Positions 16,949-24,553 of a stretch of 55,628 nt of DNA are shown piece after piece. The translations under genes were made by a program, and so were the position numbers. Each line of letters opens with the position of its first letter. The stretch's first letter is position 1. The notes beneath the pieces were generated by a model. That model did no database searches and was not told where the DNA came from. It worked only from the letters and a program-made list of their open reading frames with translations. The stretch is from an uncultured Pelagibacteraceae bacterium (lineage in GTDB: Bacteria; Pseudomonadota; Alphaproteobacteria; Pelagibacterales; Pelagibacteraceae), in contig CACDAL010000007.1 in the NCBI GenBank assembly GCA_902550805.1, positions 1 through 55,628 of the forward strand. Direction: 5' to 3'.

Positions 16949-17785
16949 ATGAAAGAAAAAGAGATAGATATTTTTGAACAAACAAAAAAATTTAATACAG
17001 GTATTAGACTGTATATGTTTCAAACAGGTTCAATTAAGACGAAACTAAAGTTTATTAAAATGAATCAAAGTGATGAACCATATGAAATACCAATTCCTTG
17101 GTTTTTAATTAAACATCCTGAAGGTGATGTTGTTATAGATGGAGGAATGCCAATAGAAGTGGCGCTAGACAAACATAAACATTGGGGCTCTGTGGTGGAA
17201 GCATATGATCCTGTTATGAAAGCATCTGAATGGTGCAAAGATGTTGTTAAAACAGTAAATACAAAACCGGAAGATGTTAAATATGTCATACAAACTCATT
17301 TACATTTAGATCACTCAGGAGCTATTGGACATTTTCCTAATGCAACACATATTACGCAAAAATTAGAATATGATTATGCATTCAATCCTGATTGGTTTTC
17401 ACAACCAGCTTATATAAGGGCTGACTTTGATAAACCAAATATACGTTGGAAATTTCTTCAGGGTAGAAAAACTGATTTTTACGATGTGTACGGTGATGGA
17501 GTTATAAAAGTAATTTTTACACCAGGACATACACCGGGACATCAATCTGTATTGGTTAATCTTCCAAAGACTGGCCACATGTTATTCACAGGTGATGCCT
17601 GCTATACAGGAGATCATTGGTGTGACAAATGTTTGCCAGGACTCGTAGCATCTTCGTCTGATGCCGCAGAGTCTGTAAAAAAATTAAGAAGAGTCGCAAA
17701 AGAATATAATGCAAAAGTTGTATGGGGTCACGACCCAGTTTCTTGGCTTGATTGGAAAAAAGCTCCAATGTTTTATTACGATTAG
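16949..17785 (+). CDS. Metallo-beta-lactamase-fold hydrolase, AttM/lactonase-like
   Basis: A 278-residue zinc hydrolase. The metal motifs are HLHLDHSG (about residue 114), the His of TPGHTPGHQS, the Asp of LFTGDACYTGDHW and the His of VVWGHDPVSW. The segment after the first motif (AIGHFPNATHITQKLEYDYA) and the double TPGH-TPGH pattern are typical of the AHL-lactonase/AttM branch, which opens lactone rings. It is nine bases after the Fe-alcohol dehydrogenase and is the last gene of the operon. The next gene converges from the other strand four bases away. A role as quorum-quenching lactonase is possible but operon context favours a catabolic lactone. Confidence 0.85.
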   Translation: MKEKEIDIFEQTKKFNTGIRLYMFQTGSIKTKLKFIKMNQSDEPYEIPIPWFLIKHPEGDVVIDGGMPIEVALDKHKHWGSVVEAYDPVMKASEWCKDVVKTVNTKPEDVKYVIQTHLHLDHSGAIGHFPNATHITQKLEYDYAFNPDWFSQPAYIRADFDKPNIRWKFLQGRKTDFYDVYGDGVIKVIFTPGHTPGHQSVLVNLPKTGHMLFTGDACYTGDHWCDKCLPGLVASSSDAAESVKKLRRVAKEYNAKVVWGHDPVSWLDWKKAPMFYYD

Positions 17786-17788
17786 TTT

Positions 17789-18388
17789 TTAGCTTTGTTG
17801 AGGAATTGTTGATTTCATAAAATCTTTTTCAGTGAATTCACTAAACCATTTATTAAGTTTTTTATTTTCTGTTTTCCAGTTCTCATTAAATCTAAAGATT
17901 GTATAATCTAAAGCGCATCCCACTGCTATTTGATCCATAGTTAAATAATTTTCATTATAATTGTTCCAATTGTTTTCTAGCCAGTTAATAGTTCTTTTAA
18001 TTCTTGTTTCTTGTTTATTAATAAAGTTATTACTTTTTTCATTTTCTGGTCTTATTGTTTCCATTCTTCTTTCTAATACAGATTCCATAAGTCCATTAGC
18101 AATTGAAGCAATATTCATTATTTCCCAATAATTTTTTTTTGGAAATAAAGTTTGTTTTTTTGATACCGAATCAAGATAAAAGCAAATATTATCACTATCA
18201 GTAATTGATAATTGATTAACTGTTAGAGTTGGAATTTTTCTTAGAGGATTGTATTTATCTAAAAAATCAGCCTTATATACATCAATAATTTTTTCTTCTA
18301 TTTTAACTTCTTGCACTATGGCAGTTACTTTAGTTTTTCTTCCAAAGGGTGAGTTGGGACCGTTGTATAAAATTATTTGGCCATCCAT
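17789..18388 (-). CDS. Glutathione S-transferase family protein
   Basis: A 199-residue protein with an N-terminal thioredoxin-like GST domain (LYNGPNSPFGRKTKVTAIVQE, residues 7-27), a middle PLRKIPTL segment with the cis-proline that contacts glutathione, and a TDSDNICFYLD stretch that equals the usual E-S-x-x-I motif, here with Asp-Ser-Asp. A helical C-terminal domain follows. The expected active-site Ser or Cys is in S-P-F. It is the last gene of the long minus-strand operon that includes the biotin enzyme and ABC importer, five bases after a 66-residue gene. Its role there may be protective or detoxifying; the sequence gives no substrate. Confidence 0.8.
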   Translation of the reverse strand: MDGQIILYNGPNSPFGRKTKVTAIVQEVKIEEKIIDVYKADFLDKYNPLRKIPTLTVNQLSITDSDNICFYLDSVSKKQTLFPKKNYWEIMNIASIANGLMESVLERRMETIRPENEKSNNFINKQETRIKRTINWLENNWNNYNENYLTMDQIAVGCALDYTIFRFNENWKTENKKLNKWFSEFTEKDFMKSTIPQQS

Positions 18389-18393
18389 AATGA

Positions 18394-18594
18394 TTACAAT
18401 TTACAAATTAAGAAAAAAATATTGATCACTAAAAAAGTTGTTATTTCATCTTTTAATTGTTGATAATCAACATATCTAAGATCACTCGATGATATGGCGA
18501 TATCAACTAAACTCTTTGATTCTTCTCTTGATATACCAATATCTTCAGAGAGATCGTTAATTATATTTAAATATTTAGTTTTTTTATCTATCAT
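18394..18594 (-). CDS. Uncharacterised 66-residue protein
   Basis: A short frame whose ATG overlaps the stop of the biotin carrier gene (18591-18594), a typical coupled start. Residues 1-48 are helical and acidic (NIINDLSEDIGISREESKSLVDIAISSSDL), and the last dozen residues are hydrophobic (TFLVINIFFLICKL), so it could be tail-anchored in the inner membrane. No family is recognised. Its position between the carrier protein and a GST in one operon, plus tight spacing, argues that it is real, though a short frame of this size in AT-rich DNA could be fortuitous. Confidence 0.5.
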   Translation of the reverse strand: MIDKKTKYLNIINDLSEDIGISREESKSLVDIAISSSDLRYVDYQQLKDEITTFLVINIFFLICKL

Positions 18595-18809
18595 TCAATT
18601 ATTATAGCTACTGTACCAGGGTCAATTCCTTCTTGATCATTTACAACATTAACTTTAATCACTGTTCCATCAACAGGAGAATCATGATGAACTTCTGTTT
18701 TCATAACTTCCATTATAAACAAATTGTCTCCTTTTTTTACCGTATCTCCTTCTTTCACTAGGACTTTCCACATGTTTCCAGGTACAGTAGTTTTAACTTC
18801 AGTTGCCAT
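18591..18809 (-). CDS. Free-standing biotin carboxyl carrier protein
   Basis: A 72-residue biotinyl domain. The biotin-accepting lysine is K37 in E-V-M-K-T-E; the family norm is E-A-M-K-M or E-S-M-K-M, so two flanking residues differ. The rest follows the fold: VPGNMWKVLVKEGDTVKKGDNLFIMEVMK, then SPVDGTVIKVNV and DPGTVAIII, with the glycines of the turns kept. It lacks the proline-rich N-terminal region of acetyl-CoA carboxylase AccB. Lying between the KipA-like gene and a small gene in the operon, it is the evident carrier for the biotin carboxylase fusion at 19962-22412. Together they form a split urea-carboxylase-like enzyme. Confidence 0.88.
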   Translation of the reverse strand: MATEVKTTVPGNMWKVLVKEGDTVKKGDNLFIMEVMKTEVHHDSPVDGTVIKVNVVNDQEGIDPGTVAIIIE

Positions 18810-18828
18810 AAAATTCTTTTAAATTTTT

Positions 18829-19956
18829 TTAATCAAAAAATCTAACTTTTATATTTTTCATTCCTTTTTTTTCCATTAATTTGCTTCTTATTTTTTCATT
18901 CATTTTTTCTTTATCAAAATCAATAATTTTAATTTTGTCGATTTTTATACTTGGTCTTTTTTCTTTAAGAATATTTTCTTTTTTTGAAGACAACAAGCTT
19001 GCTTCACTACAAATAGCTGATTGTTCTGTTCGTAAATCTTGGGCTTTTTCAACTGATATTTCAATAAAATTGAAACTGTCTCCCGGTTTAGCTTGTCCAA
19101 GTTTCCAAAAAGAAGCTGATGGAACTGTATAAGGAACAATAAACCCTCCCATACTCGGCCCATCATTGACCAATATGATTGGAGTTTGACCAGCTAAATT
19201 AATTGCACCAGCCGGATAACCTTGATCAATAATATTTGAAGGAAATGTTCCATGCTCCAAACCTTTGTTAGTTGCTTTTTCAGCAAAAGACCATTTTGGC
19301 CCATCTAATCTATAACCGGTACGATCACTTTTAGATTGAAGTTTCCAATCAGCATTTAAAAACATTTTATGTCCTTTTTCATCAATCCAATCATCATTAG
19401 GTCCTTTTACAACTTCTATTGACCATTTTTTATTTACAGACATTACTGGTATGGAATCTTTTTTTATTTTTCTACCAGCTACTGATTTTGATTTATTCAA
19501 TGGAATTATTTGACCTTCTTGAATGGCTTTACCATCAACACCTCCGACGCCAGCTTTATGAAAAGTTGATCTAGAACCCAACCATGGAGTTGTATTTATT
19601 CCTCCAGCAAAAGCAATATAAGATCTTGCTCCTATAGTTGCAAAAGCCATCTCTAGAATTTGATCTTTTTTAACTTCTAAACTTTCCCACAAAGGAACGG
19701 CTTTTCCATCTATTTTTGGAGACATGTCAGCACCTGTTATTGCAATAATTCTATCACTTTTAAATTTTAGAGTAGGGCCCATGAATTGACATTCCAAAGC
19801 TGCTGTACCAGGATCATTTTCTACAAGAACATTTGCAAGTCTAAACGACCAACTGTCCATTGGACCTGAGGAAGGAAATCCTTGATTTAAAGTTCCAATT
19901 CTTCCAGGATAATCTTGTACAGAAGTTTCCAAACCTTTTTTAATTACTTGAACCAT
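18829..19956 (-). CDS. pxpC: KipA/PxpC-like carboxyltransferase subunit (AHS2 domain) with extra tail
   Basis: A 375-residue protein of the AHS2/KipA family. These proteins form 5-oxoprolinase with PxpA and PxpB, and are also half of the carboxyltransferase domain of urea carboxylase. The domain starts with IKKGLETSVQDYPGRIGTLNQGFPSSGPMD-type sequence (residues 4-32) and contains ALECQFMGPTL, GADMSP, and the late GQTPIILVNDGPSMGGF and AKPGD motifs. The start at the ATG 19954-19956 fits this better than the longer frame from 19998, which would overlap the preceding gene by 37 bases. After the domain ends (about residue 295) comes a lysine-rich extension whose last 40 residues match the tail of two other operon proteins. 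Spacing to the preceding gene is five bases. Confidence 0.85.
   Translation of the reverse strand: MVQVIKKGLETSVQDYPGRIGTLNQGFPSSGPMDSWSFRLANVLVENDPGTAALECQFMGPTLKFKSDRIIAITGADMSPKIDGKAVPLWESLEVKKDQILEMAFATIGARSYIAFAGGINTTPWLGSRSTFHKAGVGGVDGKAIQEGQIIPLNKSKSVAGRKIKKDSIPVMSVNKKWSIEVVKGPNDDWIDEKGHKMFLNADWKLQSKSDRTGYRLDGPKWSFAEKATNKGLEHGTFPSNIIDQGYPAGAINLAGQTPIILVNDGPSMGGFIVPYTVPSASFWKLGQAKPGDSFNFIEISVEKAQDLRTEQSAICSEASLLSSKKENILKEKRPSIKIDKIKIIDFDKEKMNEKIRSKLMEKKGMKNIKVRFFD
18832..18951 (-). other. Shared C-terminal tail module, copy in KipA/PxpC
   Basis: The last 40 residues contain K-I-K-I-I-D-F-D-K-E-K, a 19-residue charged spacer, and K-V-R-F-F-D at the end. The same layout closes the 173-residue protein (26891-26989) and, in shorter form, the ABC ATPase (27412-27501). 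Ordinary KipA proteins are not known to me to carry it. Confidence 0.75.
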
Positions 19957-19961
19957 AATTA

Positions 19962-22412
19962 TTAAAATCTTTTCGTGTGATCTATTGTTGTTAACCAATT
20001 TTTATAATTTTTTACCGAAAATTTTTGATATTCAATAATATTATAATTGTAAGTACCTTCTTTTATTTTTTTTGATACATGATCAAATTCTTCATAACTA
20101 GTTGGTACAAATTTTACTCTATCTCCAGGCTGAAAGAGACAAATGTTATTTTCAAACACTGAAAAGCTTTTTTTTGTGTCCCAAATTGGAACTGGAATAA
20201 TTCCAAAAATTTGGTAACCACCAGGCAGTCTGTCAGGGTATATGCATGTTGAAGCGCCACCCATTCCCACAGATCCTTTTGGAGTCCAAGTTCTAGGAGG
20301 GTTATATTTGGGAACTGTCAGTTTACATCTTGGATCAAGAGCCATCATAAAAGGAAGCCCAGGCCAAAACCCTATAGCTGCCACCCAATATTCAGTACTT
20401 GAATGAACTCTTACAAATTGGTCTATATTATCTAGATTATTTAATTCTGTAATAAGTTCTGGATCAGGTTTCTTTTTAGAAATTTTGTTAGAATAATCTT
20501 CAATACATTCTTTAGTCCATTTATCAAGATAAACAGTAGGAAAAGAAAAAATTCTACTATTTATTTCTATCTCATCTGAAGGTCCTAAAGATTTTATTAA
20601 AGATTTTAATTCATTTTTTAAATCATTAAATTTAATTTCATCTGGTTCGTAATGAACTATCATTGAAGCGAAACAAGGAGATGTTTCATAAACTCCCTTA
20701 ACATTATGATCCTTTATTGCTTTTGCAAGGTTTTGGGCGGTAAAGTTTAATTCTAAATTCATAACATTACCGAATTCAATAAGCATATACTTATCACCAG
20801 CGGGTAAAAATTTTGGTTTATCATAAATTTTACCTGGGATATTTTTAACTTCAGTCTTTATTTCAGATTTTATTTTGTTTTTTGAAGAGACGATGTTTTC
20901 AAACGCTTTTAAATCTTTAGCTGTGTAGCCTTGGTCATTTTTCATTTTAGGAGTTTTTGAAATAATTTTTTCAAAAGCTTTTAAATCTTTATCGCTATAT
21001 TCCTGTTTAGCTTTGACATCTTCTTTTTTTAATTGCAAAATATCCTCTTTTTTCTTAACGATTGATGTCAAATTATTTTCAATAAATTTTGTGTTAAAAT
21101 TTGCATCTTCAAAATTTTTGTTTTGGAGTACAGATATTAAAAAAGATTTGTTGGTATTAATTCCATGAATTTCAAATTCTTTAAGATATTTTATCATATT
21201 GTTAATACTTTCATTTCTATTAGAGCCTTTGGAAATAATTTTTGCTATCATTGGATCGTAATAAAAAGATATTTCGTCTCCTTCATCAACACCGATATCT
21301 AATCTGATATTATTAGAATTAGTACTTGGAGTTTTAAGTTTTGAGATTTTTCCAGGAGATGGAAGAAAGTTTTTTGAAGGATCTTCAGCGTACAATCTAC
21401 ATTCTAAAGCATGTCCAGACCTATTAATTTTACTTTGCTCTGTTAAATCTAGATCAACATTTAATGCAAACTTAATTTGCATTTCAACCAAGTCTGAATT
21501 TGTAATTGTTTCCGTAACTGGATGTTCCACTTGAATTCTTGTATTCATTTCTAAAAAATAAAATTTCTTTTCATCCACATCGTAAATAAATTCTATTGTT
21601 CCAGCACCTTCATATTTTTGATTAGTAGCAAAATTAACTGCGCTTTCGGCCATTTTATTTATAATTTCAGTATCAATTTTTGGAGCAGGACTTTCTTCTA
21701 TAATTTTTTGAAACCTTCTTTGTATTGAACAATCTCTTTCGTAAAAATGAACGGCTTTCTTTTCTCCGAAACCAAATACCTGTATTTCAATATGTCTTGC
21801 ATTTTTTATAAATTTTTCCAAAAAAACATCGCTATTACCAAAAGCTTTTTTTGCTAAATTTTTTGTTTTTTCCACAGATTTAACTAATTCGTTGTAATCG
21901 TTTACAATTTGCATCCCTATTCCACCACCTCCGGCGCTAGCTTTTATTAAAATAGGAAATCCAATTTCATTACATTTTTTTTCTAAATCATCATTTTCTA
22001 AATCTTTATTATTTAAGCCAGGACATATAGGAAGATCACTTTTTAACGCTAAATCTCTAGCTATATCTTTATTGCCCATAGATACAATTGTATTGGGTTT
22101 TGGCCCTATCCAAACAATACCCGCATCAATCACTTCTTGAGCAAATTTATCATTTTCTGCCAAAAAACCATATCCCGGGTGTATAGCATCGGCTTTTACT
22201 TTTTTTGCTGCTTCAATTATTTTTGATGAAGATAAATAGCTGTCCTGGGCTTTTGAACCACCTATGTGAATTGATTCATTAGCTTTTCTTACATGTTTGC
22301 TATTTTTATCCACATCAGAATAAACTGCAATTGAATGAAATTTTAATTTTTTACAGCTGTCAATAATTCTACAGGCAATTTCCCCACGGTTTGCGATTAG
22401 AATCTTTTTCAT
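19962..22412 (-). CDS. Biotin carboxylase fused to KipI/PxpB (AHS1) domain
   Basis: An 816-residue fusion. Residues 1-450 are a biotin carboxylase: ILIANRGEIACRII at the start, the ATP-grasp loop KASAGGGGIGMQIV (about 151-164), HIEIQVFG and EMNTRIQVEHPVTE, all intact. A lysine-rich linker (about 455-540) holds two copies of a Y-[ST]-x-x-D-L-K-A-F-E motif. Residues 545-816 are a KipI/AHS1 domain (YMLIEFGN, VRVHSSTEYWVAAIGFWPGLPFMMALDP, then the PPRTWTPKGSVGMGG and PGGYQIFG motifs). Urea carboxylase has the same parts in one chain with KipA and the carrier domain; here they are three genes. The expected activity is ATP- and biotin-dependent carboxylation of an amide- or urea-like nitrogen. PxpA lies immediately before it in the operon (five bases). 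Confidence 0.87.
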   Translation of the reverse strand: MKKILIANRGEIACRIIDSCKKLKFHSIAVYSDVDKNSKHVRKANESIHIGGSKAQDSYLSSSKIIEAAKKVKADAIHPGYGFLAENDKFAQEVIDAGIVWIGPKPNTIVSMGNKDIARDLALKSDLPICPGLNNKDLENDDLEKKCNEIGFPILIKASAGGGGIGMQIVNDYNELVKSVEKTKNLAKKAFGNSDVFLEKFIKNARHIEIQVFGFGEKKAVHFYERDCSIQRRFQKIIEESPAPKIDTEIINKMAESAVNFATNQKYEGAGTIEFIYDVDEKKFYFLEMNTRIQVEHPVTETITNSDLVEMQIKFALNVDLDLTEQSKINRSGHALECRLYAEDPSKNFLPSPGKISKLKTPSTNSNNIRLDIGVDEGDEISFYYDPMIAKIISKGSNRNESINNMIKYLKEFEIHGINTNKSFLISVLQNKNFEDANFNTKFIENNLTSIVKKKEDILQLKKEDVKAKQEYSDKDLKAFEKIISKTPKMKNDQGYTAKDLKAFENIVSSKNKIKSEIKTEVKNIPGKIYDKPKFLPAGDKYMLIEFGNVMNLELNFTAQNLAKAIKDHNVKGVYETSPCFASMIVHYEPDEIKFNDLKNELKSLIKSLGPSDEIEINSRIFSFPTVYLDKWTKECIEDYSNKISKKKPDPELITELNNLDNIDQFVRVHSSTEYWVAAIGFWPGLPFMMALDPRCKLTVPKYNPPRTWTPKGSVGMGGASTCIYPDRLPGGYQIFGIIPVPIWDTKKSFSVFENNICLFQPGDRVKFVPTSYEEFDHVSKKIKEGTYNYNIIEYQKFSVKNYKNWLTTIDHTKRF
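20886..21001 (-). other. Two linker copies of the Y-[ST]-x-x-D-x-x-x-F repeat in the biotin carboxylase fusion
   Basis: The copies read Y-S-D-K-D-L-K-A-F-E-K-I and Y-T-A-K-D-L-K-A-F-E-N-I, with 24 residues from one tyrosine to the next. They fit the pattern of four repeats in the 173-residue protein of the same operon. They lie between two folded domains where a flexible docking element would be accessible. Confidence 0.75.
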
Positions 22413-22417
22413 TTAAT

Positions 22418-23137
22418 TTATTTTTTTAGAGCTTTTTTTAAACTTTTTATTATTTCAACTGCATTTGGAGTATCTGAATGAACGCAAATTATATCACATC
22501 CGACATCGGTGTCAGTGCCAATAGTATTTTTAACTTTTTTTTCTGAAATGGCTCGTAAACAACGCTTTACAGCAAGTTTACTGTTATATTTTGCATTCTT
22601 ACCTTTTGCTATTACGAGCTTACCTTCTTTATCGTAATCTAGATCTGCATAGAACTCAGCAATAAAATCTAATTTTCTTTCTTGTTTGTAAACTTTTTCA
22701 TGAGCGGTATTTGCCATTCCAAAAATACTTACATCAAAAGCTTCAACTGCATCAGCTATTGCTCTAGCAATTTCTTCATCTTTTGAAGCCATAACATATA
22801 GTGATCCATGAGGTTTAATATGATTTAAAGGCATATTTAATTCATCTAAAAATGCTTTTAGAGCACCAACTTGATACATTATCATATTTTTTAATTCTAA
22901 TTTTGGCATCTTCATTTCTCTTCTTCCAAATCCTTGTAAATCAGGAAAAGAAGGATGGGCACCCACTTTAACTTTATGTTTTTTTGCCAGCTCTACAGTT
23001 TTTCTCATATGATTTGGATCTGAAGCATGAAAGCCACAAGCTACATTAGCAACATCTATTAAAGGCATTATTTCTTCATCGTTACCGGCGTTATAAATTC
23101 CAAAACTTTCGCCCATATCACAATTTATTTTTGTCAT
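22418..23137 (-). CDS. pxpA: LamB/YcsF family protein, 5-oxoprolinase subunit A
   Basis: A 239-residue PxpA. The opening is INCDMGESFGIYNAGNDEEIMPLIDVANVACGFHASDP-type (residues 4-41), with the family D-M-G-E-S-F and A-N-V-A-C-G-F-H-A-S-D motifs. The middle has HPSFPDLQGFGRREM and IKPHGSLY, and the end carries ICVHSDTPNAVEI. The length equals the family norm. PxpA with PxpB and PxpC hydrolyses 5-oxoproline to glutamate using ATP. In this operon PxpB is fused to a biotin carboxylase, so the substrate may be another cyclic amide. A clear Shine-Dalgarno (AAGGAGAT) precedes the ATG. Confidence 0.9.
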   Translation of the reverse strand: MTKINCDMGESFGIYNAGNDEEIMPLIDVANVACGFHASDPNHMRKTVELAKKHKVKVGAHPSFPDLQGFGRREMKMPKLELKNMIMYQVGALKAFLDELNMPLNHIKPHGSLYVMASKDEEIARAIADAVEAFDVSIFGMANTAHEKVYKQERKLDFIAEFYADLDYDKEGKLVIAKGKNAKYNSKLAVKRCLRAISEKKVKNTIGTDTDVGCDIICVHSDTPNAVEIIKSLKKALKK

Positions 23138-23154
23138 TTTGGTATCTCCTTTAT

Positions 23155-24552
23155 TTAAATTTGCGACCTAATATGCGGAGATCTAGCGTATAAAGCAACC
23201 ATAGGTATAATTAATAAACCTAATATAAACTGTTGAGCTTCCCATTTTAGACCCCAACCAACTAATACAGTTGTAATTATTTGTAAAATTAAAACCCCTA
23301 TCACACTTAATCCATATCCACCGTAACCTCCTAATAAAGAAGTTCCTCCAACAACAACAGCAGCGATAGTTAAAAATAAATATGTGTCACCAACTCCTAT
23401 AAAACCTCCTCCGCTCCAACCAAGAAGCAGAGCACCAGTTAGTGATGCAAAAAAACCACTAATTACATAAGCTCCAATCCAATAACCTCTTTCAGAAATA
23501 GATAATCTTGAAGATGATAAACGACTTCCTCCAAGCGCGTAAAGATTTCTTCCCCATTTAGTTAAGCGAAGAGCAACAATTATAATTATGGAAGCGACAA
23601 TCCAAACTAAAATTATGGGGGGAATAGGTAACCCAATGGTTTTACCATTCATAGAAGCAATATTTCTCATCCAATCAGGCACAACACCAAAAACTGTACC
23701 TGCAGAAAAAGTACCCATTGCCACTAGAATTTGAACGCCTCCCTTAACGAAAAAACCAACGCCCAAAGTTAGTATTAATGCTTGACCTTGCAGCCTAAAA
23801 CTTAAGATGCCATTTATTAATCCTATTATTAGACCTAATATTAACACAGCAATCAAACCTAACCAAGGAGGAACACCTTTAGAAATTAAAGACATTAGAG
23901 CAACATTGGAAGCTCCTATTAAAAAAGGAATTGATAAATCGAGACCTCCCAATAATGCTACAAAAGTTTGTCCCACAGTTGCCAAACCTAAGAATGCGGC
24001 AAATACCAACATTGCTTTCATGTTAAGAAGCGAAAGAAATCCATTTATGGTAAGAGCTCCTATTATGAATAATGCAATTAAGACAGAAATACCAATGAAT
24101 ACACTTTTTTGGGCAGTGATGTATTGACCAACAACACCCATTAAAATAATAAATCCTAAGAATATTAAAAAAGAAACTAAAGTACGGCCAGAAAAGAAAC
24201 CTTCAGCAATAAATGAAACAAAAATAAAAATAAGTATTAATAAAATAAAAGCTATCGTCTTCCATTTGTTATCTCTAACAGTTTTAAAGAAGAAGTTTTC
24301 TTCATCTTCTTCATCTAACTTTTCTTCTTTTGGAAATTTAGAAAATATATTTTGTTTTAAATCGCTATTAATCCATCTAACAGAAAAATGATACCAACCC
24401 CATAATATTAATCCAGTTACTGCTATGGAGTAAGTTACGATATTCATCCAGTCAGCACTATCGTACCAACCCAATACTGCGGTACCTATACCACACAATA
24501 TTGCAAATAATAATCCTAAACCTTTAAAGAAAAGAAATGCAGATCTTTTCAT
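23155..24552 (-). CDS. RbsC-like sugar-type ABC permease with N-terminal extension
   Basis: A 465-residue membrane protein. The C-terminal 320 residues match the BPD_transp_2 family (RbsC/XylH): VGQTFVALLGGLDLSIPFLIGASNV, GLIIGLINGILSFRLQGQALILTLG, GRNLYALGGSRLSSSRLS and VVVGGTSLLGGYGGYGLS. An N-terminal segment of about 130 residues adds two or three membrane helices (residues 7-55) and a charged loop before the usual first helices. It starts two bases after the larger permease gene ends, so the two form a heteromeric channel for the importer. The 17 bases after it lead directly to PxpA, tying import to the cytoplasmic enzymes. Confidence 0.87.
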   Translation of the reverse strand: MKRSAFLFFKGLGLLFAILCGIGTAVLGWYDSADWMNIVTYSIAVTGLILWGWYHFSVRWINSDLKQNIFSKFPKEEKLDEEDEENFFFKTVRDNKWKTIAFILLILIFIFVSFIAEGFFSGRTLVSFLIFLGFIILMGVVGQYITAQKSVFIGISVLIALFIIGALTINGFLSLLNMKAMLVFAAFLGLATVGQTFVALLGGLDLSIPFLIGASNVALMSLISKGVPPWLGLIAVLILGLIIGLINGILSFRLQGQALILTLGVGFFVKGGVQILVAMGTFSAGTVFGVVPDWMRNIASMNGKTIGLPIPPIILVWIVASIIIIVALRLTKWGRNLYALGGSRLSSSRLSISERGYWIGAYVISGFFASLTGALLLGWSGGGFIGVGDTYLFLTIAAVVVGGTSLLGGYGGYGLSVIGVLILQIITTVLVGWGLKWEAQQFILGLLIIPMVALYARSPHIRSQI

Positions 24553-24553
24553 G

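Noticed and set aside
23807-24127. 106-residue plus-strand frame across the 465-residue permease
   Set aside because: Antisense to conserved permease motifs and without any feature of its own.
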